A DNA stretch of 64,000 nucleotides from DUQW01 sp050953825 (lineage in GTDB: Bacteria; Bacillota_I; Bacilli_A; Acholeplasmatales; Acholeplasmataceae), in assembly GCA_050953825.1 (NCBI GenBank), contig JBMNNF010000010.1, positions 248,001 through 312,000 on the forward strand, read 5' to 3'. This document shows positions 8,452-17,757 of the stretch, one piece after another. The position numbers were made by a program, and so were the translations under genes. The first letter of the stretch is position 1, and the number at the start of each line of letters is the position of its first letter. The notes under the pieces are model-generated. The model was given only the letters and a program-made list of their open reading frames with translations, was not told where the DNA came from and made no database searches.

Positions 8452-9747
8452 ATGTTAATGATTGATTTAATCTTGAAAAAAAGAGATGGAAAAGAACTGA
8501 CTAAAGAAGAAATTAAATTTTTAATTGATAACTATGTTAAAGGGAGAATTCCTGATTATCAAATGTCAGCTTTTCTAATGGCTACATATTTTCAAGGGAT
8601 GACCGAACAAGAATCAACGGCCTTATCACAAGCAGTTCGTGATTCAGGTAAAGTTTATGATTTATCTAAAATTAAAGGCATTAAAGTCGATAAGCATTCA
8701 ACTGGTGGAGTAGGTGACAAAGTCACTTTAATTTTAGGACCGATGGTAGCGGCTTTAGGAGCTAAATTTGCCAAAATGAGTGGACGCGGTTTAGGTCATA
8801 CTGGTGGGACTTTAGATAAATTAGAAGCAATTAAAGGATTTCAAGTTGAACAAACTGAAGAAAGATTTATTGAATTAGTTTCAAAAAATGGTTTGGCTGT
8901 AATTGGTCAATCAGATGATATTACTCCAGCCGATAAATTATTGTATGCATTAAGAGATGTAACTGGAACAGTTGAAAGTGTTCCACTAATCGCTTCATCA
9001 ATTATGTCTAAAAAGCTAGCTAGTGGCAGTGATGTCATCGTTTTAGATGTTAAATTTGGTAGTGGCGCTTTTATGAAAACCGTAAAAGATGCTGAAGAAT
9101 TAGCAAAAGTTATGGTCGAAATTGGTAATTTAGCTGGTAAGAAAATGACTGCCATTTTAACTAGTATGGATGAACCATTAGGTCACAAAATAGGAAATAG
9201 TTTAGAAGTATATGAAGCCATTGAAACATTAAGCGGCAAAGGGCCTGAAGATTTGGTTTCTGTCTGTGTGGAGATTGGCGCTTATTTATTAGTTGATGCT
9301 AAACTATTTAATGATTTAGACCTAGCAAGAGCGGAATTACGTAAGACATTAAAAGATGGAAGAGCATTAGAGAAATTTAAAGTGTTAGTTAAAAATCAAG
9401 GTGGCGATGTATCAATGGTAGAAAATCCAGAAAGTTTCCTAACTGCTAAAAAACATAAGTTATTAGCTAGTGAAAATGGATATATTGAATCATTTATTAC
9501 ATCGGATATTGGTACCGCCGGAAGAATTTTAGGTGCGGGAAGATTAACCAAAGAAGATGTTTTAGATTTGTCAGTTGGAATTGATCTTCACTTAAAGATT
9601 GGTGATAAAGTCGAAACAGGCGATGTTATTGCGACAATTTATCACAATGATAAAGGATTAAGTGATGCCATTCAAGTTTTAAATAATGCAATAAAGATTG
9701 GCAAAACTAAGAAAAAAGTTAAATTAATTGAAAAAGTGATTCGCTAA
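8452..9747 (+). CDS. pdp: Pyrimidine-nucleoside phosphorylase
   Basis: This phosphorylase cleaves uridine, thymidine or deoxyuridine to base and (deoxy)ribose-1-phosphate. The signature is clear: MLMIDLILKKRDGKELT at the start, KVDKHSTGGVGDK (phosphate-binding) near 80, and KMSGRGLGHTGGTLDKLE near 105-122. The C-terminal barrel-sandwich part is present (GDKVETGDVIATIY). The ATG at 8452 is preceded by AAAGGAG; a longer in-frame GTG start at 8431 would swallow that site. An extended -10 (TG, one base, TAAAAT) lies at 8418-8426. Its product feeds DeoC after phosphopentomutase. Confidence 0.94.
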   Translation: MLMIDLILKKRDGKELTKEEIKFLIDNYVKGRIPDYQMSAFLMATYFQGMTEQESTALSQAVRDSGKVYDLSKIKGIKVDKHSTGGVGDKVTLILGPMVAALGAKFAKMSGRGLGHTGGTLDKLEAIKGFQVEQTEERFIELVSKNGLAVIGQSDDITPADKLLYALRDVTGTVESVPLIASSIMSKKLASGSDVIVLDVKFGSGAFMKTVKDAEELAKVMVEIGNLAGKKMTAILTSMDEPLGHKIGNSLEVYEAIETLSGKGPEDLVSVCVEIGAYLLVDAKLFNDLDLARAELRKTLKDGRALEKFKVLVKNQGGDVSMVENPESFLTAKKHKLLASENGYIESFITSDIGTAGRILGAGRLTKEDVLDLSVGIDLHLKIGDKVETGDVIATIYHNDKGLSDAIQVLNNAIKIGKTKKKVKLIEKVIR

Positions 9748-9793
9748 ATTATAATTTCAAATAGTTTTGTGTTAAACTTTAAGTAAATAAAAT

Positions 9794-9867
9794 ACGGGGA
9801 GCTTATTGCTGAGAGGAACTAAGAGTTCGACCCGCAAACCTGATTTGGATAATGCCAACGGAGGGAT
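9794..9867 (+). promoter_or_regulatory. TPP riboswitch (THI element)
   Basis: The conserved blocks are visible in order: GGGGAGC, GCTGAGAGG, a short variable arm, GACCCGCAAACCTGAT, then TGGATAATGCCAACGGAGGGA. These match the thiamine pyrophosphate aptamer. It lies upstream of a terminator-like hairpin and of a ThiT-like gene, the usual arrangement for shutting off thiamine uptake when TPP is plentiful. Confidence 0.95.
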
Positions 9868-9895
9868 ATTTAAGTATCATAATACTTTATTATTT

Positions 9896-9919
9896 AACCG
9901 TGGCATGCCACGGTTTTTT
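9896..9919 (+). terminator. Attenuator terminator of the TPP riboswitch
   Basis: AACCGTGGCA (9896-9905) and TGCCACGGTT (9906-9915) are a perfect palindrome followed by T residues, placed between the aptamer and the transporter start. This is the expected expression platform for transcription termination. Confidence 0.85.
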
Positions 9920-9942
9920 AAATAATAAGGGGGCATGTTACA

Positions 9943-11010
9943 ATGTTAAAAAACAAATCATCAAAAATCATTTTAACCATTTTGATTATTATTTTATTAA
10001 GTTTTATTGTCATTTCTGCGGCGCTAATTATTAAACCGAGTCGTGGAGGTATCGTTGTTGGTAGACTGAATTTATATGATGAGATTGATCGTGATCTAAT
10101 TCGAGATGCGACTAACTTGAAAGTGTTAACTAATCTAGCAGCTAATGCCTTATGGGTTGGAATTGCCTTATTTTTTAATTATGTAGCGTTAGCGGTTATC
10201 AAACTTTTTTTGGTTAATGATGAAACTAAAGAAAAATATCGCAAATTGTTATTAATGTTGCTATTAGTGGGGATTGGGAGTTCAACAATCTTAATTGCGT
10301 ATTATTTTTACATTTTAATTCGTTTCCCTAAAGATTTTGATAAATATAACAATTATGCTTATTCTTTGGGGGTAGCTAATATTATTTATTTAATTTCATT
10401 AATTTCCTTTTCAACATTAGGGGTATGGAAGGTATTTACCAACCAGGAACAAGATAATAAAAATATCTTTAGTGTCAAGGTGATGACCGAAGGTGCAATG
10501 ATGGTGGCAGTTGCCGTTATTCTATCAGTTGCTAGTGATTTAATAGGATTAAGATTCCCTAATGGTGGTAGTATTTCACTTTCGATGATTCCTTTATTTA
10601 TTTTTGCTTTCCGTCATGGACCAGCCCATGGAAGTTTAAATGGTTTTTTATATTCAATAATTAATTTATTAATTGACGGATTTATTCATTGGGGATCAAT
10701 TTTCTTTGATTATTTAATTCCATTTACTCTAGTCGGATTTATTTCTGGTTTATTTATAAAAAAAGCCCAAGCGGGCCAAGTAGGTTATACGATGTTGGCA
10801 ATATTTTTGGCAGGAATTGCCAGATGGCTGTGCCATTCCGTTAGTGGTTTATTATTTTTTAGAGATTATTTTCCGGTGGGAAGTAACGCATTTATTTATA
10901 CATTTTTTACTTATAATGGCACTTATATGATTATTAATATTGCCTTAAGTGCGACCATTATTTATATATTGCATTCTAAATTGATCACTTTAGATAGTAG
11001 AGTCGTATAA
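9943..11010 (+). CDS. ThiT-like thiamine ECF substrate-binding protein with extra N-terminal membrane domain
   Basis: Residues from about 176 to 350 look like ThiT, the S component that binds thiamine for an ECF importer: LRFPNGGSISLSMIPLFIF AFRHG, then YLIPFTLVGFISGLF, and a late block RWLCHSVSGLLFF with FTYNGTYM that matches the thiamine-pocket region. ThiT is normally about 180-200 residues. Here 355 residues are present because of an extra part of about 175 residues with roughly four membrane helices (near 8-30, 64-90, 102-126 and 141-165). I do not recognise the extra part. The TPP riboswitch upstream supports the thiamine role. The ATG has an AAGGGGG site. The 3' end overlaps recU on the other strand by 26 bp. 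Confidence 0.85.
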   Translation: MLKNKSSKIILTILIIILLSFIVISAALIIKPSRGGIVVGRLNLYDEIDRDLIRDATNLKVLTNLAANALWVGIALFFNYVALAVIKLFLVNDETKEKYRKLLLMLLLVGIGSSTILIAYYFYILIRFPKDFDKYNNYAYSLGVANIIYLISLISFSTLGVWKVFTNQEQDNKNIFSVKVMTEGAMMVAVAVILSVASDLIGLRFPNGGSISLSMIPLFIFAFRHGPAHGSLNGFLYSIINLLIDGFIHWGSIFFDYLIPFTLVGFISGLFIKKAQAGQVGYTMLAIFLAGIARWLCHSVSGLLFFRDYFPVGSNAFIYTFFTYNGTYMIINIALSATIIYILHSKLITLDSRVV

Positions 11011-11566
11011 CTTCTAGGTAATCAATTCTGGGATTGATTTTAAATTTAATCGGATAAGCTCGTTTTTGAAAAGTTTCGTAGGGGATAGATTTTCTCCCCT
11101 TTTCTTGATTATCCCAATATTCAAATAAAACCTCACACGGTAGTAAATAATATTCATCATAATACTTCCAATGAACAATTAAAAAGGCAATTCCACCATG
11201 TTCATGTACCGCTCTTAAATGTTTGACTTGATGGGGGTGGACATTACTTAAAGGAATTGACGTTTTTGATTTTGTTTCTTTGGCATCAAAATCAATATAT
11301 TTTCCTTGATAAACACCATTATAGTCGGTGGTGGATGGTGTTTTATAATAAGCTTCAACAATTTTAGCTTTATTTCTTGAAGGATAAGAAACATCAACGA
11401 TTTGAACTGGTGTTGGTTTTTTATGGATAACAGCGATGTTATTGATTAAATAAAACTCGTTAGTACTATCTAAATCCGACTCTAAAGTCATTCCTAGATT
11501 AGAAGTATAACTTGTATCACGCTTATCAGATTTTTTAACTTTTTTTAAATTTGGATATTTAATCAC
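10985..11566 (-). CDS. recU: Holliday junction resolvase RecU
   Basis: RecU cuts Holliday junctions in recombination and chromosome segregation. The nuclease core is visible: NKAKIVEAYYKTPSTTDYNG, then GKYIDFDAKETKSKTS with the acidic-Lys catalytic set, and HPHQVKHLRAVHEHGGIAF. The end has KINPRIDYLEVIRLYYL. The start is uncertain because several GTG codons lie in a row. I prefer the GTG at 11566 (protein beginning with IKYPN, like other RecU), with GGTGGTGAT upstream as ribosome binding site; the reading frame extends to 11581. It converges with and overlaps the thiT-like gene. Confidence 0.9.
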   Translation of the reverse strand: MIKYPNLKKVKKSDKRDTSYTSNLGMTLESDLDSTNEFYLINNIAVIHKKPTPVQIVDVSYPSRNKAKIVEAYYKTPSTTDYNGVYQGKYIDFDAKETKSKTSIPLSNVHPHQVKHLRAVHEHGGIAFLIVHWKYYDEYYLLPCEVLFEYWDNQEKGRKSIPYETFQKRAYPIKFKINPRIDYLEVIRLYYLK

Positions 11567-11687
11567 TACAATCACCACCACTATATTTAGTTTATCATAG
11601 TTTTTTAATCATCTTTAATTTTATTAGATATAAATTTGATTAAAGAAAGATGAATTTATCAAATTATAAATAACATAAAATCGGATA

Positions 11688-11696
11688 TGATATAAT
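11688..11696 (+). promoter_or_regulatory. Extended -10 promoter of the RNase J gene
   Basis: TG, one base, then TATAAT (11691-11696), 40 bases before the start codon. No good -35 box is seen. Confidence 0.5.
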
Positions 11697-11735
11697 ATAA
11701 ATAACGAAGATACGATTCAAAGGAAGTGAATTAAA

Positions 11736-13409
11736 ATGACACAAGTAAAGTTTTTCGCATTAGGAGGACTGGGCGAAAACGGTAAAAATATGTATGCAGT
11801 TGATGTCAATAATGAACTGTTTATTTTGGATGCCGGATTAAAATATCCAACGAATGAGTTATATGGTGTTGATGAAATTATTCCTGATTATAAAATGTTA
11901 GTTGCAGCTAAAAGAAGAATAGTTGGTATTTTTATCTCACACGCTCATGAGGATCATATTGGCGCCCTACCATATATATTAAAAGATTTAAATGTTCCTA
12001 TCTATGGAACACCTTTAGCGATAGAATTAATTAAAGATAGCTTAGTTGAAGCGGAGTTTGATTTAGATGACTATCTTTTCATCACTGTTAACACTAACAC
12101 AACTTTGCCGTTTAATAACGCTAAAGTTACTTTTTTCCAAACGACGCACTCGATACCTGAATCAGTTGGAATTGCAGTTGAAACTGAGATTGGTAGTATC
12201 GTTTATACAAGTGAATATACGTTTAATCAAATTAAAGATCCTAAATATAAAACTGATTTTAGACAAATTAATGAAATTGCTAATCGTGGTGTTTTAGCTT
12301 TGTTAGTTGAGTCAACGGGTGCTTATCATACCGGATTTAGAAATGCTGAATTATTAAGACACCAAATTGAGAATATTTTCGCTAATGCTAAAGGAAGAAT
12401 TGTTGTTTCATTATTTTCTAGTGATCTTCAAAAAATCCAATGGGTTATCAATATTTCACTTGCCCATCAAAAAAAGATTGCAGTAATTGGGCGAAAAGCG
12501 CAAAGAATTGTTGATATCGCTTTAAAGAGTGGGTATTTAGATGTTCCAGAAGATGCACTCATTAATTTACGATATATTGATGATAAAAATAAAAATAATC
12601 AAGAAGATTTAGTAGCAATTGTCACTGGTAAACGTCATGAACCTTTTTATATGCTACAACGAATGGCAAGAAAAATTGACCGGTTAATTCATATTGAAAA
12701 TGATGATACAGTCGTTTTATTAACGCCACCAATCCCTGGAACCGAAACTATGGCCGCTAGAACTTTAGATATTTTATATCGCGGAGAAGCGAAAATTAAA
12801 ATTATTGATAAAAACTTATTATCAACATCACATGCTTCACAAGAAGAAGTAAAAATGATGATTAATTTATTGAGACCTAAATATATCATTCCAGTAATTG
12901 GTGAATATCAACATCAAATTCGAGTACGAAATTTATCCATGGATATTGGTTATGCTGAAGATAATATTTTAATTTTAGATAACGGTGATGTGGCAACATT
13001 CCAAGAAAAAATTAATTATGTCAGTAAAAAAGATATTAGAACTGGAGATATCTTAATTGATGGAACCCCACTTGATGATAATAATGATGTTATTCTAAGA
13101 GATCGTGAATTATTAGCTGAAGATGGAGTGGTAATGATAATAGCAAATGTTAATCCAAAAACAAGACAAATCATTAATGATGATATTGAAATAGTTACTA
13201 AAGGATTTTCATATTATCATGAATCAGAAAATATCTTAGACAAACTTAAAGAAATCTTTTTAGAAGTAAGCAACAAAGAATTAATTGCTAAATATGTTGA
13301 TTGGAATAATTATAAGCGCAATTTTAGAAATGAAGCTAGCAAATATATCTACCAAAAAACTAGAAGAAATCCCATCATTATTCCAGTAATTATTTCTACT
13401 GAATTGTAA
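11736..13409 (+). CDS. rnjA: Ribonuclease J
   Basis: RNase J is the Firmicutes-type 5' exo- and endoribonuclease that processes and degrades RNA. The metallo-beta-lactamase motif SHAHEDHIGALP gives the zinc ligands H69, H71, D73 and H74. The beta-CASP region includes STGAYHTGFR and the late STSHASQEEVKMMI block, and the C-terminal domain follows residue 450. At 557 residues it fits RnjA/RnjB (about 555). The ATG has a good AAAGGAAG site. Whether this is the J1 or J2 paralogue cannot be told from one copy. A terminator follows. Confidence 0.94.
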   Translation: MTQVKFFALGGLGENGKNMYAVDVNNELFILDAGLKYPTNELYGVDEIIPDYKMLVAAKRRIVGIFISHAHEDHIGALPYILKDLNVPIYGTPLAIELIKDSLVEAEFDLDDYLFITVNTNTTLPFNNAKVTFFQTTHSIPESVGIAVETEIGSIVYTSEYTFNQIKDPKYKTDFRQINEIANRGVLALLVESTGAYHTGFRNAELLRHQIENIFANAKGRIVVSLFSSDLQKIQWVINISLAHQKKIAVIGRKAQRIVDIALKSGYLDVPEDALINLRYIDDKNKNNQEDLVAIVTGKRHEPFYMLQRMARKIDRLIHIENDDTVVLLTPPIPGTETMAARTLDILYRGEAKIKIIDKNLLSTSHASQEEVKMMINLLRPKYIIPVIGEYQHQIRVRNLSMDIGYAEDNILILDNGDVATFQEKINYVSKKDIRTGDILIDGTPLDDNNDVILRDRELLAEDGVVMIIANVNPKTRQIINDDIEIVTKGFSYYHESENILDKLKEIFLEVSNKELIAKYVDWNNYKRNFRNEASKYIYQKTRRNPIIIPVIISTEL

Positions 13410-13452
13410 ATATTAATTTCAAAAATATTAAATTTAAAATATTTATGTTAAT

Positions 13453-13488
13453 AAAAGGGGCTTATTGGAAATGTTAAGCTCTTTTTTT
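13453..13488 (+). terminator. Terminator after RNase J
   Basis: AAAAGGGGCTTA pairs with TTAAGCTCTTTT, with one G-U pair, followed by seven T in total. Confidence 0.8.
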
Positions 13489-13536
13489 AGTTATTTATAA
13501 TATAGAACGACACTATTTATAAAATTTATAAATTGT

Positions 13537-13565
13537 TTGCATTTATGAAATTTAAGTGGTATATT
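13537..13565 (+). promoter_or_regulatory. Sigma-A promoter before the broken metal-binding lipoprotein gene
   Basis: TTGCAT (13537-13542), a 17-bp spacer and TATATT (13560-13565). A strong GAAGGGGA site precedes the ATG at 13606. Just upstream is the AT-rich near-palindrome TTTATAAAATTTATAAA, a possible operator. Confidence 0.6.
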
Positions 13566-13605
13566 AGAATTAACTTATAATTTTTATAAAGAAGGGGATG
13601 GTTAA

Positions 13606-14208
13606 ATGAACAAAATAAGAAAATTATTAGTTGCACTTACTATTGTATTACTAGGAATTACATTGTTAGGATGTAATAATGAAAAAAGTGATAAGTTTTT
13701 AGTGGTTTCAACAACTACAATGTTAAATGATGCTGTCAAGCAACTAGCCGGAGATAATGTTGAAGCTGTTTCGTTAATTAAGGCAGGGGTTGATCCGCAT
13801 ACATATACATTAGTTTCACAAGATGTTAAAAAATTGCAAAAAGCAGATTTAGTAATTGTAAGTGGTCTACATTTGGAGGCTCAAATGGGTGAAACATTAA
13901 AAACCTTAGGTGATAAAGTATTAGATATTGGTGTTACATTAGAAGAAAAACATAATAATAATGACGGTGTTGTCCTCTTAGGTTGGGAAGATCAATTACA
14001 TGATCCACATTTTTGGTTTAATGTTGATTACTGAAAGATTGCAGTTGATTTAATTACTCAAAGATTAATTAAAGATGATCCTAAAACATTTAATAATTGG
14101 ACTGAACAATTTATAAAAAATGGATTAAAGAAAGAAAATAGAACTAGATTTAAAGCAATGTATAAGTTCTTTAATGGAAATAGAAAACATTTGAGATATT
14201 TGTGTTAG
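13606..14208 (+). pseudogene. Broken ZnuA/TroA-type metal-binding lipoprotein gene
   Basis: The first 142 codons encode a good lipoprotein signal (lipobox LLGC, near residues 20-23) and a cluster A-I Zn/Mn-binding fold: VSTTTMLND, AGVDPHTYTL with the first metal His, GLHLEAQM, and HDPHFWFNVDY. A TGA at 14032-14034 then stops the frame. The next codons continue the family (KIAVDLITQRL), and homologues usually have Trp where the TGA stands. About 30 codons later the similarity fades and the frame ends at 14208, far short of the usual 290-310 residues. The C-terminal lobe with the remaining metal ligands is missing, so the gene is almost certainly dead. No znuB or znuC is adjacent. Confidence 0.85.
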
Positions 14209-14257
14209 TTAATAAAAAGCTGTTATAAGTTAATAATAGAAAGGGTCTATAGATAAT

Positions 14258-16030
14258 ATGAAAAATAAACAATCTGTGTTTAATGTGATACGAAAATACG
14301 GGAAAAGTAAAAGTAGGTATTTAACACCTTGTTTTATCTTTCAAGTAATTACTGCGGTTGGTTCTGTAATTCCAATATATTTACTATGGAAAGTTGTAAA
14401 GGTAATCTTTAATGATTATCCGAATTTTAATTCTGCGGTAGTTAATAATTATTTATTATGGGCAGTAATAATCCAGATAATAGCAACTTTTTGTGCGTTT
14501 TTCGCTTCAATCTTAGCTCATATTATGGCTTTCGAAGTTGAAAATGGCTTAAGAGAATCGGGATTTTCTCATTTACTTGATTTGCCACTTGGTTATTTTG
14601 AAGAAAATGAGTCTGGTAGGTTAAGAAAGATTATTGATGATAATGCAAGTCTCACCCATTCATATATCGCTCACCAAGTGCCAGATATGATTCCAGGAAT
14701 CTTAATCCCGCTTATGGTAGTTGCGTCAATGTTTATAATTGATTGGCGTTTTGGATTAGTATTAGTATTTTGTTTATTATTGCTGATGGGATCAATGGCT
14801 ATCTCATTTAGTCCAACAAATAGAAAAAAGATGGAAGAGTATGAATACGCATTGGAAAACATTAATACCGAAGGAGTTGAATATTTTAGGGGAATCCCAG
14901 TAGTAAAGGTTTTTCAGCAATCTGTTTTAAGTTTTAATCGGTTCTATAAAGTGATTAAAGATTATGAAAAATATTGTCTAGATTATACAGTTAAGTTTAG
15001 AAACTCTTATTTACTAATGAATATCGCGTTATATTTACCATATATACTAATTGCGATATTAGCTACGTTATTAGTTCCTAATTCTAATGAACCATTATTG
15101 TTAATTACTAACGCCGTCTTTTATATCCTAATAACGATCGTTTTCCAAATGAGTTTATTAAGATTGGTAAAACTAGCGATGGGAAGTAATAATTTTAATT
15201 TGGCAATTGATAAAATTAATGAAATTACTAAAAAAAATCCACTTCCTGTGAATCAAAATCAAGCTGTTAGTGAAACCGAATATTCAATTATTGTTGATAA
15301 TGTCACGTTTTCATATGACGGAAAGCGTGATGTGTTAAAAAATCTTTCATTTAATTTTGAAAAAGGAAAATCATATGCATTAGTTGGTAAAAGTGGTTCA
15401 GGAAAAACGACATTAGTAAATTTAATTAGTCGATTTTATGATGTTAATTCAGGCAACATCCTTATTAATGGTGTGGATATTAAAGGGATGTCGGAAGAAG
15501 AAATATTTAATGATATTAGTATTGTCTTCCAACAACAAAAACTATTAAAAGATACTATTTTTGAAAATGTTAGAATGTACGATGAAACTAAAACTGAAAC
15601 AGATGTATTAAAAGCGTTAGAAAGAGCAAACGCTCTTGAAATAGTTAATGATAGAAAAGATGGATTATTTACTATCTATGGATCAAAAGGAACGCATTTT
15701 TCAGGGGGAGAAGTTCAAAGAATTTCATTGGCAAGAGCATTCATTAAAAATAAACCGATTTTATTATTAGATGAGGCATTAGCATTTGTTGATGCAGATA
15801 ATGAATTAGAAATATTAGAAACTATTGACCGGTTAAAACAAGACAAAACAACCATTATGATTTTACATAGATTAAGTTCAGCTCAAAGTTTTGATGAAAT
15901 TATTATGTTAGATCAAGGTGAAATTTTGGCTAGTGGTACTCATGATGAGTTGATTAAAATTTGTAAAGAGTATCAAAACTTATATGATGAATATCAAAAA
16001 ACAGTGAAATGGAGGGTTAAAAATGCGTAA
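14258..16030 (+). CDS. ABC transporter half (membrane plus ATPase domains), first of pair A
   Basis: This 590-residue protein has about six membrane helices (residues 20-310) fused to an ATPase domain (from about 345). Walker A is GKSGSGKTTL, the signature FSGGEVQRI, Walker B with catalytic Glu LLLDEALAFVD, and the H-loop ILHRLSS. The fold is that of type IV exporters, but siderophore importers of the IrtAB/YbtPQ type share it. The last codons overlap the next gene by 8 bp, so the two almost certainly form a heterodimer. Direction and substrate are not proven. The gene sits right after a dead metal-binding gene, which hints at metal or metallophore traffic. Confidence 0.9.
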   Translation: MKNKQSVFNVIRKYGKSKSRYLTPCFIFQVITAVGSVIPIYLLWKVVKVIFNDYPNFNSAVVNNYLLWAVIIQIIATFCAFFASILAHIMAFEVENGLRESGFSHLLDLPLGYFEENESGRLRKIIDDNASLTHSYIAHQVPDMIPGILIPLMVVASMFIIDWRFGLVLVFCLLLLMGSMAISFSPTNRKKMEEYEYALENINTEGVEYFRGIPVVKVFQQSVLSFNRFYKVIKDYEKYCLDYTVKFRNSYLLMNIALYLPYILIAILATLLVPNSNEPLLLITNAVFYILITIVFQMSLLRLVKLAMGSNNFNLAIDKINEITKKNPLPVNQNQAVSETEYSIIVDNVTFSYDGKRDVLKNLSFNFEKGKSYALVGKSGSGKTTLVNLISRFYDVNSGNILINGVDIKGMSEEEIFNDISIVFQQQKLLKDTIFENVRMYDETKTETDVLKALERANALEIVNDRKDGLFTIYGSKGTHFSGGEVQRISLARAFIKNKPILLLDEALAFVDADNELEILETIDRLKQDKTTIMILHRLSSAQSFDEIIMLDQGEILASGTHDELIKICKEYQNLYDEYQKTVKWRVKNA

Positions 16031-17744
16031 TTATTTAGAAAAAACATTTTTGTTATCGAAAAAAGGCGCCCAAAATATGATAAAAGCGACAATTTTATCA
16101 ACATTCCTTAATTTCGCTAGAATTTTACCTTATGGTGTGGCAAGCTTCTTTATTGTTGAATCAATTAATATTTATCTATTAGGTAATCAAACGAAATATT
16201 CTTTGATTTATTATTTTATTGCCTTAGTGGTTATATGTCTGATTCAATATGTTATTAATTATTTTCAATACAACGCTTGTTATTATAATACATACAGTGA
16301 GTCAACTAGAATTAGAGTTGAAACTGCTGATAAAATGAGACGTTTACCACTGTCATTTTTTGAAAAAAGAGATATTTCAGACTTAACCGCAACAATTTTA
16401 GGTGATGTTACAATTTTAGAAAACGCATATTCTCATTCTATTCCGCAATTTTTCGGATCATTTATTTCAGTTACAATTATCTTTTTAGGATATTTAATAT
16501 TTAATCCGTTATTAGCATTAGCGATGTACTGGCCGGTTTTGGCAGTAGCTATTATAATTATTTTGGTTAAAAATTATTTATCCAAAAATGAAATTAAGCA
16601 CTCCAATCAAAAAAGAGTAGTAGCTGATAAAATTCAAGAAACATTAGAAAATATTTTAGATATCAAAGCCTATCAAATTAAAGGGCAAACAAGAGATGAC
16701 TTCAAAAAAGAATTGAATAAAGAATTTAAAGCCCACACCAAAAGTGAAGCATCTATGGGAGCTTTAATGGCTCCATTAAATGGACTTTTTACTTTAGGCA
16801 GTTTAACATCAACTTTATTATTAGTTTGGCAATACACCGAAGGGAAAATCGAGTTAACTTATTTGGTGCCATTAATTATTATTGCCTTTTTAATTTATGA
16901 GCCAATTAGAGCGGTTATTCCATCTACAATGCAACTTATTATGACCGAAGTTCCGATTAATCGAATGAAGGATATTAATAAGATAGAATCTATGGATGGG
17001 GAAATGGTTGATTTAGATAAATTTGATATCAAATTTAATAATGTTTCATTTGCTTATGAAGATGAATACATTTTAGAAAATATCAATCTTACTATTAAAC
17101 AAGGCGAAGTTACTGCCTTAGTTGGTCCATCTGGATCTGGTAAATCAAGTTTAGCTAAACTGGCGATTCGCTTTTGGGATCCACAAAAAGGTAGTGTTTC
17201 CTTAGGGGGACAAAACATTAGTGAAATTGATCCGGAACATCTATATAAATATTATTCAATGGTATTTCAAGATGTTGTCCTATTTAATAATACGATTATG
17301 GAAAACGTAAGAATTGGTAATCCTAACGCCAGTGATGAAGAAGTAATTGAAGCTTGTAAGGCAGCAAGAGTCGATGAATTTATTAAGTTATTACCAAACG
17401 GATACGAAACTATGATTGGTGAGGATGGTAGATTATTATCTGGTGGTGAAAGGCAAAGAATTTCCGTTGCCAGAGCGATTTTAAAAGACTCACCTATTAT
17501 TATTTTAGATGAGGCATCAGCTAGTATGGATGCTGAAAATGAAGCGAGATTCCAAGAAGCCTTATCTAATTTAATTAAAAATAAAACAGTTATTACTATC
17601 GCTCACCGTTTAAGAACGGTGGCTGATGCTGATAAAATAGTAGTCTTAGATAAAGGTAAAATAGTTGAAGTTGGAAACTTCAATGAATTGATTTCAAATA
17701 AAGGTTTATTTTATAACCTTTGGAAAAAACAAAATCAAAACTAA
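16023..17744 (+). CDS. ABC transporter half, second of pair A
   Basis: This is the partner of the preceding gene, 573 residues with the same plan: six helices up to about residue 310, then an ATPase domain. Walker A is GPSGSGKSSL, the signature LLSGGERQRIS, Walker B IIILDEASASMD and the H-loop IAHRLRT. All catalytic residues look intact in both halves, so both ATP sites could work. The ribosome binding site GGAGGG lies in the end of the upstream gene. Similar pairs are annotated as multidrug exporters or as YbtPQ/IrtAB-like importers; I cannot separate these by eye. Confidence 0.9.
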   Translation: MRNYLEKTFLLSKKGAQNMIKATILSTFLNFARILPYGVASFFIVESINIYLLGNQTKYSLIYYFIALVVICLIQYVINYFQYNACYYNTYSESTRIRVETADKMRRLPLSFFEKRDISDLTATILGDVTILENAYSHSIPQFFGSFISVTIIFLGYLIFNPLLALAMYWPVLAVAIIIILVKNYLSKNEIKHSNQKRVVADKIQETLENILDIKAYQIKGQTRDDFKKELNKEFKAHTKSEASMGALMAPLNGLFTLGSLTSTLLLVWQYTEGKIELTYLVPLIIIAFLIYEPIRAVIPSTMQLIMTEVPINRMKDINKIESMDGEMVDLDKFDIKFNNVSFAYEDEYILENINLTIKQGEVTALVGPSGSGKSSLAKLAIRFWDPQKGSVSLGGQNISEIDPEHLYKYYSMVFQDVVLFNNTIMENVRIGNPNASDEEVIEACKAARVDEFIKLLPNGYETMIGEDGRLLSGGERQRISVARAILKDSPIIILDEASASMDAENEARFQEALSNLIKNKTVITIAHRLRTVADADKIVVLDKGKIVEVGNFNELISNKGLFYNLWKKQNQN

Positions 17745-17757
17745 AAGGATGATAAAT

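Noticed and set aside
9852..10034. 60-codon plus-strand frame starting in the TPP riboswitch.
   Set aside because: It overlaps the aptamer, the attenuator and the start of the thiT-like gene and lacks a ribosome binding site.
14032..14034. TGA read as Trp (mycoplasma code 4), which would also extend the IS30 gene.
   Set aside because: ssb, thyA, dtd, lspA, ecfT-like and pntAA end in TGA at the correct C-terminus with overlapping downstream starts, and TGG is used for Trp throughout. The two internal TGA codons lie in otherwise damaged genes.
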